Of a stretch of 9,006 bases of DNA, positions 1-6,188 are shown piece by piece; within the stretch, counting starts at the first letter, position 1, and each line of letters opens with the position of its first letter. The translations under genes were made by a program, and so were the position numbers. Origin of the DNA: Verrucomicrobia bacterium GWC2_42_7 (GTDB taxonomy: Bacteria > Verrucomicrobiota > Verrucomicrobiia > Opitutales > GWC2-42-7-A); the NCBI GenBank assembly GCA_001831055.1, contig MIDO01000018.1, positions 1 through 9,006 of the forward strand. Direction: 5' to 3'. The notes below the pieces were generated by a model. The model made no database searches and was not told the DNA's origin. It saw only the letters and a list, made by a program, of their open reading frames with translations.

Positions 1-137
1 TAAAAAGGGGAGCGTGAGTGAAGGAATTGGAAAAAACTGTTTTGGGTCGCCCAAAAGCGTTTTCTCCAAGCAACTTTCCGAAAAGGGGATCGTTCTATTT
101 GCAATTATAGTTAATAGGATGGAGAATAGATATGCGG

Positions 138-169
138 AAACCCTTCTTTCTGAGGAGAAGAAAGGTTTC
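138..169. repeat. GGAAACCC-type hairpin
   Basis: An imperfect inverted repeat pairs GAAACCCTTCTTTC with GAAGAAAGGTTTC around a short loop. A related hairpin (GGAAACCC...GGGTTTCC) lies at 7230-7269. Both sit a few bases from the same end of a 71-nt-core element when the elements are put in the same orientation, so the hairpin looks like a companion part of that composite repeat. Confidence 0.6.
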
Positions 170-173
170 CTGA

Positions 174-296
174 CAGAAAGCATCTGTTCAGTTTTTGAGT
201 ATGTTGGGCTACGGATTCACACTCCCTTACGTACACATGTACGCTCGGTCGTATTCCCCTTGCCCGCCTTCTCAAAAACAGAACAGATGCTTTCTG
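174..296 (-). repeat. 71-nt-core palindromic element, copy 1
   Basis: Two 26-nt arms at 174-199 and 271-296 are inverted complements at 25 of 26 positions and enclose exactly 71 nt. Read on the minus strand, the enclosed core has the family landmarks: GGCGGGCAAGG near the start, a CGTAC-ATGT-GTACG hairpin in the middle, and GAATCCGTAGCCCAAC near the end. The arms (CAGAAAGCATCTGTTC...) differ from the arms of the other copies although the core is shared. Function unknown; on either strand the transcript would fold into a long stem. Confidence 0.85.
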
Positions 297-322
297 AACC
301 TCTCCAAGAAACACTTTTAATA

Positions 323-360
323 ATCGCATAATAAAAACCTTACGGTTTTTATTATGCGAT
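323..360. repeat. 17-bp perfect hairpin with TTAC loop
   Basis: ATCGCATAATAAAAACC (323-339) pairs perfectly with 344-360 around the loop TTAC (340-343). A weakened copy with the same loop is at 6238-6275, and similar hairpins with another stem sequence occur at 6372-6410 and 8862-8900. No T-run follows, so this is not a classic intrinsic terminator, though it could end or protect transcripts. Confidence 0.75.
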
Positions 361-445
361 GGATGAGAAGTAGCCCCAAAACAAAATACTGTATTCATTT
401 TCAATGCGTTTTACTATAAACAAAATCCATCTTATCAGCCCGAAA

Positions 446-478
446 TATAGTTAAAAGCAATGAGAATCGACACAAAGG
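446..478 (+). repeat. IS630 left inverted terminal repeat
   Basis: Inverted partner of 1347-1378. It starts with TATAGT and overlaps the 3' end of the transposase frame, whose stop codon is at 451-453. Confidence 0.8.
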
Positions 479-1329
479 AAGAGGGAATTGAAGGAGGAGG
501 AAATGGCATCGAAGAAATCAGTGAATTGAGAGGAAAAAGATTTGAGGTGGCGTTTAAGGGCAGCCCAAGATTTTTCTATGGGGTTAAGATCCGGAGAATA
601 GGGAGGTAAATAAAGGAGTTCACAGCCGGCAAGCTCTATGGCTGCTCGGATTGCGGGGTTTTTGTGAAATGAGGCGTTATCCATGAAGATCACCGAACCC
701 TTTGGCAGAGCCGGAAGCAGATGATTTTTGATCCAATCTAAAAACAGAAGAGTGTCCGTATACCCAGTATACATCAGGGGTGCGATAAGTTGTGAACCCA
801 TTCTTGCTGCAAGAATATTTTGGCGTTCGAATCTTGTCCCTGATACAAAACCGATTGGAAATTTATCTTTCGAACACCACGCGTGCTCGCGAAAATAGTA
901 TCGATCTAAACTCGTTTCGTCCACATATACAAGCAATTGCGTCGGTTTTTTATCGATTGTTCTTTTGAATTCGGCGCGTCGGTTTTCGTCTCGTTCCCGA
1001 TAGGCCCGCTGTTTTTTTTACGCACATAATTCAGCTTCTTTTTCAGAATGTAGAGGATGGAACTGAGGTTCACTTGAAAATGTCTTGCCAATTCAACCGC
1101 ATACGCATCACTGTGATTATCAAGGTATTCTTTGACAAGGCAAGGATCTACTTTCTTGTGTTTTCGATTCAGCGGCCGTTTTTTTTAAATGCCCCTGTTC
1201 TTTTTCTAACGCTTGCCAGTGCCAGATTGAGTTTGTGCTCACTCCAAACATCCTTGCAACCTCTCTATACTTTTCCCCTTTGTTGATGTGCTCCATCACC
1301 TTCCCTCGGAATTCTGCTTCGTAAGACAT
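451..1329 (-). pseudogene. IS630-family transposase, frameshifted twice
   Basis: Transposases of this family cut and join DNA with a DDE catalytic triad. The frame opens at an ATG ending at 1329 with a helix-turn-helix domain (YREVARMFGVSTNSIWHWQ). The middle part (ELARHFQVNLSSILYILKKK, a second helical DNA-binding segment) continues in another frame, and the catalytic part returns to the first frame. All three catalytic residues are visible: D in VYVDETS, D in VIFMDNASFH, E in LNPIEKSWAALK. The shifts lie at two A8 runs of the coding strand (plus-strand T runs 1179-1186 and 1012-1019). The first needs one base skipped, the second one base re-read, so they cancel. Repaired length is about 293 codons, normal for the family. 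Decay is likelier than programmed slippage, because the two shifts go in opposite directions; homopolymer miscounting in the assembly is also possible. Confidence 0.85.
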
Positions 1330-1346
1330 CCTCTCTTCTTACCATA

Positions 1347-1378
1347 CCTTGTATCGACTTTCAATGCTTTTTACTATA
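1347..1378 (-). repeat. IS630 right inverted terminal repeat
   Basis: Reverse complement starts TATAGTAAAAAGCATTGAAA and matches the left end. It lies 17 nt upstream of the transposase ATG and directly adjoins the palindromic element at 1378-1497. Confidence 0.8.
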
Positions 1379-1497
1379 AAAACGTCAGTTCAAGAGTTCG
1401 AGCAGGCGGGCAAGGTGAAGGCAAAGGAGCGTACATACGTACGTGACTGAGCTCGAATCCGCAGCCCAACGAACTCGAAAATTGAACTCACGTTTTT
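1378..1497 (+). repeat. 71-nt-core palindromic element, copy 2, at the end of the T3SS operon
   Basis: The left arm AAAAACGTCAGTTCAA...TTCGAG (1378-1402) and right arm CTCGAAAATTGAACTCACGT followed by a T run (1474-1496) are imperfectly complementary and enclose exactly 71 nt (1403-1473). The core contains GGCGGGCAAGG, the CGTAC-ATAC-GTACG hairpin and GAATCCGCAGCCCAAC. The element runs into the sctR stop codon (1496-1498). On the minus-strand transcript the hairpin therefore begins at the stop codon and ends in the T-rich complement of AAAAACGT, so it could act as operon terminator or 3'-end stabiliser. Confidence 0.85.
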
Positions 1498-2149
1498 ACT
1501 TGTAACTTAAAACAATCCCCTCTATTAACCTACTCCAGCCGTCTACGAGGACGAAGAGCATGAGCTTGAAGGGGAGGGAGATAGTCATGGGAGAGACCAT
1601 CATCATACCCATGGCGAGGAGGATATTAGAGACGATGAGGTCGATTGCGATAAAGGGAAGGTAAATGAGAAACCCGATTTCAAACGCAGAGGTCAGCTCT
1701 GAGATCGTAAAAGAGGGAACTAAAACGATCATATCTTTGGGAGTCAGAGCATCCGCGCGTTCCTTAGGCCATAGACGTTTTGCTGTTTTTATGAAAAAAG
1801 CACGCTCTTTTTCCTTTGAATGTTTGTACAGAAAGTCTTGGATGGGTTCTTTAATTTTACCCCAAGACTGTGAAATCTGAGTGAGATTGTTGATGGTAAT
1901 TGGGTTTTCGATGGCAAGGTCAAGGGTTTTCATTCCGACTGGCGCCATGATGTAAATGGTCAAAATTAGGGCGATACCGTTAAGGACTATGTTTGGCGGA
2001 CTTTGCTGCACACCTAACGCATTGCGAATCAACGACAAAACAATGACTATTTTGACAAAAGAAGAAATCATCATAATAACAAATGGCGCCAAGGAAAGGG
2101 CCACCAACAATATGACGATCGTGACGGGGTCAAAGTTAAAGCCTAACAT
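1496..2149 (-). CDS. sctR: Type III secretion export-gate protein SctR (CdsR/YscR)
   Basis: SctR is an inner-membrane protein; five copies with SctS and SctT form the entrance of the export channel of the injectisome. The family signatures are clear: an N-terminal membrane helix, then SFVKIVIVLSLIRNALGVQQ and PPNIVLNGIALILT, a polar middle with KRLWPKERAD, and the highly conserved C-terminal half with SELTSAFEIGFLIYLPFIAI, NILLAMGMMMVSPMTISLP and a final helix ending in DGWSRLIEGI. From the ATG at 2147-2149 it has 217 residues, the usual length for YscR-type proteins; a TTG two codons upstream (2155) is also possible. No clear ribosome binding site is visible; the start lies within the end of sctQ, so translation is probably coupled. 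In Chlamydia trachomatis cdsR lies in a different cluster with cdsL, cdsS and cdsT, so its place after sctQ differs. Confidence 0.95.
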   Translation of the reverse strand: MLGFNFDPVTIVILLVALSLAPFVIMMISSFVKIVIVLSLIRNALGVQQSPPNIVLNGIALILTIYIMAPVGMKTLDLAIENPITINNLTQISQSWGKIKEPIQDFLYKHSKEKERAFFIKTAKRLWPKERADALTPKDMIVLVPSFTISELTSAFEIGFLIYLPFIAIDLIVSNILLAMGMMMVSPMTISLPFKLMLFVLVDGWSRLIEGIVLSYK

Positions 2150-3158
2150 CTTCAAAAAATTGTGTTACACGTACCCCACATTTTTCACCTATTTGCACAA
2201 GTTCCCCAGTTCCAATGGGAAGGCTGTTGGCTTTGATGGTAATAGGACTAGATAAGGGAGACTCTAGAGGGAATGTGTATCCGGGTTGGAGGGTTTGCAG
2301 ATCTGCAAAGGAAAGTTTTTTCTCGCCCACTTCAAAGGAAAGTAAAACTTGCAACGCCTCTAATTTGGGGACAGAAATGGATTGAGGAGCCGTGGTGACG
2401 GTAACGGCGTCAACGGTAAATTGTTCAGGTTGGGAACTCATAAGTCTTTGGAGGATAGAGCCGTTTAAACGAGTAGAAAAAGTTAAGTGGTTCGGAATAT
2501 AGAAACAAAGGAAATCCGACACCAACTCTTCTCCATTATCAAACAAAACAATGTCATGTAAAGACAGATTCTTATAATCTTCTTTCGAAAGAATCGTCTT
2601 CCCAATAGAAAGGCAGCAAGTAAATGGGAGTTTGGATAGGTTAAGAGAGGGAGAGACAGGGGTCCGAACGAGGAGAGGCGTAAAAAAAGAAAGTAAATTA
2701 TCGTTGATAGAGAGAAACCCCACCCATTCGATGGCCGTTTTTTTATTCTGGATCAGGAAGAATAACTTATTATCGGCAACAGAAGGCCGTGAAGCAGTAT
2801 AAACATCCTCTATCGCAATAGGCATTTTGAAGCTTTTTTCAAAGAGCGCAAGTAATTCAGAAGTCACCGATTCCCAAACAAGGGTGGCAACATCTGACGG
2901 TAAATTACTCAAAGTAAAATTCTGATATTTTTGGGAAAAGACATCAAGAGAAGGGATGGGAGGACACAAACTTAACTCAAAAGAATCGGACGGAAGTTTT
3001 AATCTAAACGTAATCGCTGGGGAAAAGTCAATCGGGGTCGAAATAAACGAAAATGTAACATTATTTTCACTCAACGGAAATGAAAACAACCTCCTCTGGC
3101 CAACAAGACCATTAATCAGTTCAAAGTTTTTGGGGTTTATCTGCGAAATTGCTTTCAT
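2136..3158 (-). CDS. sctQ: Type III secretion C-ring / sorting-platform protein SctQ (CdsQ)
   Basis: SctQ forms the cytoplasmic sorting platform under the injectisome basal body, binding the ATPase complex through SctL and receiving effector-chaperone complexes. The 340-residue product has a poorly conserved N-terminal two-thirds and a recognisable C-terminal SpoA (surface presentation of antigens) domain at about 269-335, beginning LQVLLSFEVGEKKLSFADLQ and containing the typical LQPGYTFPL turn and the strand GELVQIGEKCGVRVTQ. The length agrees with chlamydial CdsQ. Its ATG (3156-3158) overlaps the stop codon of the small upstream ORF as ATGA, and its own end overlaps sctR. An internal start producing a separate SpoA fragment, known in several SctQ proteins, cannot be judged here. 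The assignment rests on the SpoA domain and on its position between sctP and sctR. Confidence 0.92.
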   Translation of the reverse strand: MKAISQINPKNFELINGLVGQRRLFSFPLSENNVTFSFISTPIDFSPAITFRLKLPSDSFELSLCPPIPSLDVFSQKYQNFTLSNLPSDVATLVWESVTSELLALFEKSFKMPIAIEDVYTASRPSVADNKLFFLIQNKKTAIEWVGFLSINDNLLSFFTPLLVRTPVSPSLNLSKLPFTCCLSIGKTILSKEDYKNLSLHDIVLFDNGEELVSDFLCFYIPNHLTFSTRLNGSILQRLMSSQPEQFTVDAVTVTTAPQSISVPKLEALQVLLSFEVGEKKLSFADLQTLQPGYTFPLESPLSSPITIKANSLPIGTGELVQIGEKCGVRVTQFFEDVRL

Positions 3159-3385
3159 GTCATTTTAGAGGGGAAAGAGCCGGTAGAGACACAAGAGCCG
3201 AGAACCTTTATTCTCACAGGAAAAGAAAGGTTCTCGGGCTCCCCCAAATAAAAGCGAATGATTTGGAGATAAAAATCTTGCAGATTTTGACAGCCAAATA
3301 GTTGAATGCTACACACTCGTAAAAATGAGCCTACAAACAACTGGATTCCCAATAGACCTAAATGCATATGCAGAAAGCTAGTCAT
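3155..3385 (-). CDS. Unrecognised 76-residue ORF between sctP and sctQ
   Basis: I do not recognise this protein. It opens with an ATG at 3383-3385 that overlaps the sctP stop as ATGACTAG, and it closes in an ATGA overlap with the sctQ start, the same type of junction as between the other operon genes. This double coupling is the main argument that it is translated. The product starts MTSFLHMHLGLLGIQLFVGS, has hydrophobic N-terminal and middle parts and four cysteines, and ends with a strand-like segment (SFPVRIKVLGSC). It has no clear signal peptide. The frame is open a further eight codons upstream to an ATG at 3409, inside sctP. A strong hairpin lies within it (3193-3241), so the alternative reading is a structured spacer with a chance open frame. 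Chlamydia has no gene that I know of at this place. Confidence 0.5.
   Translation of the reverse strand: MTSFLHMHLGLLGIQLFVGSFLRVCSIQLFGCQNLQDFYLQIIRFYLGEPENLSFPVRIKVLGSCVSTGSFPSKMT
3193..3241. promoter_or_regulatory. Strong hairpin inside the T3SS operon
   Basis: GAGCCGAGAACCTTT (3193-3207) pairs with 3226-3241 with a single bulged base; the loop region TTCTC/GAAAA may extend the stem. It lies 35 nt upstream of sctQ on the transcribed strand, within the 76-codon ORF. It resembles the intergenic GGAAACC-type hairpins. It could attenuate or process the message between sctP and sctQ, but no T run follows, so full termination is unlikely. Confidence 0.55.
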
Positions 3386-4397
3386 TTTCGTCGGTGTATT
3401 GAAATACATTTTTCCCGTGTTCTCCTTGTTTGTTTTGACCTTGGTTCTGACCTTGGTTCTGAAACCCTCCCCCTTGTGACATTGTTTCTTGTCCTTTAGA
3501 AACTTGTGTAACAGTGACGGTTACATTAGATGAAGGAAGAGATAAATGGTCGGACAGTTGGGCTTTAAGCGCGTCCCTGTTTTCATTTAAGAGACTCGAA
3601 TAACGAGTATCCGGATTAGAACACACAAACGAGACAGAAAGCGAATCTCCATCTTTTTTTATGGAAACCTCGGTCCCCGGCAGAACAGTACTATTGAGAG
3701 AAATTTTGACTTCTTTGGCCGAACCGATCTCCGAAACCTGCAGTTTATTAATGATTTCGCGAGCTAATTCGTGAAGCGTTTGCGAAGGCTGGGTGACTGT
3801 CTTCTCAGCAATCGGAGAAGATTGGAAATTATTGAGAATGGATGAACCTAAATTAGATTGCTCAGGAGAAGGTGGTGAAACGGGAGTTTCCTTTACATTT
3901 TTGGAAGAGGCGTCTTTTGTTTGTTTTTGAGAAAAAGGAGGAGAAGAAATTTTTTGGGAAAAAGTATTACTTTGAGCTGCATTCGTAGAAGAAACAGAAC
4001 TCGAGAGTGATGATTGCTTTTCAGATTTGCTGCTAGCCTCTCCAGGAGGAACAACTATCCCATTCGATACGGTATTTTTGGAAAACTGAGAGACCTTTGA
4101 GCCAAGGGAGGATTCCGGAAGAGACGAACCAGAGCAAATAGAATTCGGATTCATAAGAGAAGGATAGGTTCCTTTTGAAGCAACTTCAGAAGATCCTCGA
4201 GAAACATTGACATCTTCGCTTCCCAAAAGGGATTGAAATTTATCCGAGGATGCCTTTGTTTGAGCATCCACATTTTTTGCTTTTGCATCGATGTCTTTTG
4301 CCAAAGGCAAGTTGTCTCCTACGGTTTCATTACCCTGGAATTGTCCTGCATTTACTTGAGAAACATTAAGATCATTGCCGTGTACACCATCACTCAT
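3378..4397 (-). CDS. sctP: Type III secretion needle-length regulator / substrate-specificity switch SctP (CdsP)
   Basis: SctP proteins measure needle length and switch export from early to late substrates. This 339-residue protein shows the family architecture rather than strong sequence identity: a long, low-complexity Ser/Gln/Asn-rich region (about 1-200) suited to a ruler, then a compact domain at about 222-300 with the FliK/Flg_hook-like pattern VKISLNSTVLPGTEVSIKK...LSVSFVC...LLNENRDALKAQL, and a Gln/Gly/Asn-rich tail. The tail contains a perfect 12-nt tandem repeat (3437-3460) encoding a QNQG-type repeat. The start is supported by a very good ribosome binding site (AAGGAGGA, 4406-4413) eight nt before the ATG. 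It overlaps the sctO stop by eight nt upstream and the small ORF downstream. Position between sctO and sctQ matches cdsP of Chlamydia. Confidence 0.85.
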   Translation of the reverse strand: MSDGVHGNDLNVSQVNAGQFQGNETVGDNLPLAKDIDAKAKNVDAQTKASSDKFQSLLGSEDVNVSRGSSEVASKGTYPSLMNPNSICSGSSLPESSLGSKVSQFSKNTVSNGIVVPPGEASSKSEKQSSLSSSVSSTNAAQSNTFSQKISSPPFSQKQTKDASSKNVKETPVSPPSPEQSNLGSSILNNFQSSPIAEKTVTQPSQTLHELAREIINKLQVSEIGSAKEVKISLNSTVLPGTEVSIKKDGDSLSVSFVCSNPDTRYSSLLNENRDALKAQLSDHLSLPSSNVTVTVTQVSKGQETMSQGGGFQNQGQNQGQNKQGEHGKNVFQYTDEND

Positions 4398-4869
4398 GAG
4401 ATAAATCCTCCTTTAATTTTACATCTTCAAGCTCCTTATCCTGAGAAAGTTCCAGAATCTTACTATCTTCCTCAATCCAAGTTTGTTTGTGCTCTTCGAT
4501 TTTTTGCATATTGCGCGTAGCTTGTTGCAAAGCTCCAACCCTATCATCAAGATACTTTTGAGCCTTTTTATGCGCCTCAATTGCATCTTGCAAAGCTGTT
4601 TCATATTCTAAGATTTTTTTATCCAAAAAAGCAAGTTCTATTTGGAGGTTCTCAATTCCCTCTTTCGGAACATTTTTCTTCATCACAGCTCCATAAAGAC
4701 GCTCAACCTCCTTCACCTTAAACAACTTATATTCCGAAAGCCGCCTATTTGCGGCTTCAACAACATCTTCCGCTTTTTTCAATGCCAGCCGCGCTTTTTT
4801 TACATTATCCGCCGCCTTGTCCTTACGGATCTTCCTCACCCGCAATAAATCCTCTAACTCGTATTTCAT
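4390..4869 (-). CDS. sctO: Type III secretion stalk protein SctO (CdsO, CT670-like)
   Basis: SctO is the central stalk between the export ATPase ring and the export gate, the counterpart of flagellar FliJ. The product is almost entirely charged, long-helix sequence (about 160 residues) expected to form an antiparallel coiled coil, with a short MKYELEDLLRVRKIRKDKA start that I match from memory to the beginning of chlamydial CdsO. I chose the ATG at 4867-4869 for this reason. The frame also has an ATG at 4887, but it lies only two nt from the AGGAGG (4890-4895), which is too close; from that site the 4869 start is rather far (about 20 nt), so the start is uncertain. It is the first gene of the operon; the ATPase gene sctN, which precedes cdsO in Chlamydia, is not here. 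Confidence 0.85.
   Translation of the reverse strand: MKYELEDLLRVRKIRKDKAADNVKKARLALKKAEDVVEAANRRLSEYKLFKVKEVERLYGAVMKKNVPKEGIENLQIELAFLDKKILEYETALQDAIEAHKKAQKYLDDRVGALQQATRNMQKIEEHKQTWIEEDSKILELSQDKELEDVKLKEDLSHE
4406..4413 (-). promoter_or_regulatory. Strong ribosome binding site of sctP
   Basis: AAGGAGGA on the minus strand, eight nt before the sctP ATG and inside the end of sctO. It is one of only a few strong Shine-Dalgarno sequences in the window and suggests that sctP is initiated independently, not only by coupling. Confidence 0.75.
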
Positions 4870-4972
4870 ATTCCGACCATAACACATTCCCTCCTAAAAC
4901 TCAAACACGACTTTGGGGAAACGACATTTAAGCAACAGGAAGGTATAGAACTGAAACAACCTTAATGATGCG

Positions 4973-5000
4973 ATACAGTTAAAGGCATTGAGAATTGAGA
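4973..5000 (+). repeat. IS630-end-like sequence in the floA leader
   Basis: ATACAGTTAAAGGCATTGAG... matches the left inverted end of the IS at 445-472 with five mismatches in 28 nt by hand alignment. It lies directly upstream of the floA ribosome binding site without the rest of an IS. It may be a solo end or remnant of a short non-autonomous element. Confidence 0.6.
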
Positions 5001-5007
5001 AGGAGGG
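5000..5007 (+). promoter_or_regulatory. Ribosome binding site deciding the floA start
   Basis: AAGGAGGG eleven nt or so before the ATG at 5018. It favours this start over the downstream in-frame ATG at 5108, which has no such site. The purine-rich stretch continues up to the ATG. Confidence 0.6.
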
Positions 5008-5017
5008 GGATTGGGGG

Positions 5018-6118
5018 ATGCAAAGCGTTCCCCCGACAACAAAAGCTTGCTCTGTTTTAAAAATTGGTCATCATACTTTCCAGGCTTGTATTAACACATT
5101 TATAATTATGTTTCCAATTGTAATAGGTATTCTTTGTCTCATAGGTTTTATCCTATTTTGCATTATCTTATCATTTTTCAATGTTTGGTTGAGATCGCTG
5201 CTTGCGGCTTGTCCGGTTAGCATGGTCAACCTTCTTGCAATGCGGCTTCGGGGAGTCCCCTATTCCCTGATTGTTGATGTCCGTATTACGGCAGCAAAGG
5301 CTGGCATTCCCCTAACCATCGATGAACTCGAAGCACATTACTTGGCTGAAGGTGATTTAGTAAATACGGTTAATGCGCTCATTGCGGCGTCAAAAGCAGG
5401 GATTACACTCAATTTTCCTCGAGCATGTGCTATTGACTTAGCAACGAAGGGTTCGGGAAAGACTGTTGTAGAGGCCGTCCGTACATCCGTTAATCCCAAA
5501 GTGATCGATTGTCCAAATCCAGCCGGAGGCCGCTCTACAATAGATGGTGTGGCAAAAGATGGGATTCAAGTTAAAGTAAAGGCTCGCGTGACCGTCAGAA
5601 CCAATCTCGATCGCTTCGTCGGTGGGGCTCAGGAAGAAACCATTATTGCTCGCGTAGGTGAAGGCATTGTAACAACTATCGGTACGGCAGAAAGTTACAA
5701 ATTTGTCATGGAGAATCCTGATGAAATTTCCAAGGTCGTCCTAAAACGCGGACTTGATATCGGCACGGCCTACGAAATCCTTTCTATTGACATCGCAGAT
5801 ATCGATGTAGGAGAGAACGTTGGAGCCAAACTTCAAGTTTCACAGGCAGAAGCTAACAAAAATATGGCCCAAGCCCAGGCAGAAATTCGCCGAGCAACAG
5901 CTGTCGCCCTTGAACAGGAAATGCAGGCAAAAGTTCAAGAAATGAAGGCAAAAGTTGTCGAAGCAGAAGCTCAAATTCCTCTTGCCTTGTCAGAATCTTT
6001 GCGTTCTGGGAAAGTCGGTTTCATGGATTATTATCGTCTTCAAAACCTTAAGGCAGATACATCCATGCGCGAATCTATTTCATCTACAGATGAACCTACG
6101 AATCCTCTAAACGGATAA
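5018..6118 (+). CDS. floA: Flotillin-like membrane scaffold protein FloA
   Basis: FloA proteins form membrane microdomain scaffolds in bacteria. The match is strong along the whole length: an N-terminal hydrophobic segment (about 30-58), then MRLRGV, an SPFH core with [72 protein letters not shown] and [19 protein letters not shown], and a C-terminal coiled coil ([20 protein letters not shown]) ending with [18 protein letters not shown]. The segment [18 protein letters not shown] is about seven residues longer than in Bacillus FloA, as I recall for PVC-type members. From the ATG at 5018 the protein has 366 residues with a roughly 30-residue extension before the membrane segment; starting at 5108 would give 336 residues, nearer the usual length. 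The strong ribosome binding site supports 5018. No nfeD partner gene lies next to it. A hairpin at 6132-6182 probably ends its transcript. Confidence 0.93.
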   Translation: MQSVPPTTKACSVLKIGHHTFQACINTFIIMFPIVIGILCLIGFILFCIILSFFNVWLRSLLAACPVSMVNLLAMRLRGVPYSLIVDVRITAAKAGIPLTIDELEAHYLAEGDLVNTVNALIAASKAGITLNFPRACAIDLATKGSGKTVVEAVRTSVNPKVIDCPNPAGGRSTIDGVAKDGIQVKVKARVTVRTNLDRFVGGAQEETIIARVGEGIVTTIGTAESYKFVMENPDEISKVVLKRGLDIGTAYEILSIDIADIDVGENVGAKLQVSQAEANKNMAQAQAEIRRATAVALEQEMQAKVQEMKAKVVEAEAQIPLALSESLRSGKVGFMDYYRLQNLKADTSMRESISSTDEPTNPLNG

Positions 6119-6131
6119 ATAGGGTATAAGG

Positions 6132-6182
6132 TTTTTTGGGAAAAACTGCTTTTGGTCACCCAAATGCGTTTTCCCAAAAAAT
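6132..6182 (+). terminator. Probable floA terminator hairpin
   Basis: TTTTTTGGGAAAA (6132-6144) pairs with TTTTCCCAAAAAA (6170-6182), and inside it TTTGG(G)TCACCCAAA forms an apical stem. It begins 13 nt after the floA stop. Symmetric A/T flanks would allow termination on either strand. The same inner hairpin occurs in block A at 44-60. Confidence 0.6.
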
Positions 6183-6188
6183 CTTTGC

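Larger units (their letters stand above)
28..420. repeat. Composite intergenic repeat block A
   Basis: This block fills the first gene-free stretch. Positions 28-80 (with a TTTTGGG/CCCAAAA mini-hairpin at 44-60) resemble 6138-6188. Positions 274-420 align without gaps to 6189-6335 over 147 nt, with 11 mismatches by hand count (about 92%). Between these two parts, 81-273 holds extra DNA that the second copy lacks: a hairpin at 138-169 and most of a palindromic element. The block ends with a sequence resembling the end of the neighbouring IS630 (391-418). Short reading frames cross it on both strands, but they follow repeat and hairpin boundaries and I do not regard them as genes. Confidence 0.8.
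446..1378 (-). mobile_element. IS630-family insertion sequence (about 0.93 kb)
   Basis: The element is bounded by inverted ends: TATAGTTAAAAGCAATGAGA from 446 inward and, on the other strand, TATAGTAAAAAGCATTGAAA from 1378 inward, with similarity continuing to about 32 nt. It contains one transposase frame running right to left, whose last codons lie inside the left end. The length and the TA at the extreme ends suit IS630/Tc1-mariner-like elements, which insert at TA and duplicate it. The transposase is frameshifted, so the copy is probably no longer autonomous. Sequences like its ends occur elsewhere in the window. Confidence 0.85.
4888..5017. promoter_or_regulatory. Divergent control region between sctO and floA
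   Basis: This 130-nt gap separates two genes reading away from each other, so it must hold promoters for both the T3SS operon (minus) and floA (plus) unless transcripts start inside the genes. I see the sctO ribosome binding site (4888-4895) and the floA one (5000-5006), but no convincing -35/-10 pair in either direction. Positions 4973-5000 resemble the IS630 end sequence. Confidence 0.5.

Noticed and set aside
174..296. Integron attC site
   Set aside because: attC sites have conserved end boxes and variable middles, whereas here the middle is conserved and the ends vary; no integrase or cassette array is present.
14..331. Open frame of about 105 codons on the plus strand in block A
   Set aside because: It crosses several inverted repeats, has no family resemblance, and its homologous DNA in block B lacks the middle part.
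111..404. Minus-strand frame sharing a protein start (MNTVFCFGATS) with a frame at 6107-6319
   Set aside because: The similarity is explained by the 147-nt DNA repeat. Five of 44 residues differ for 11 nucleotide changes, so there is no sign of selection for synonymous change, and the rest is unrelated.
2956..3168. Plus-strand frames opposite sctQ, sctP and sctO (also 4233-4520, 4642-4931)
   Set aside because: They are antisense shadows of well supported secretion genes.
4419..4604. Second minus-strand frame inside sctO
   Set aside because: Lys- and Leu-rich frame produced by the coiled-coil coding sequence; no start signal of its own.
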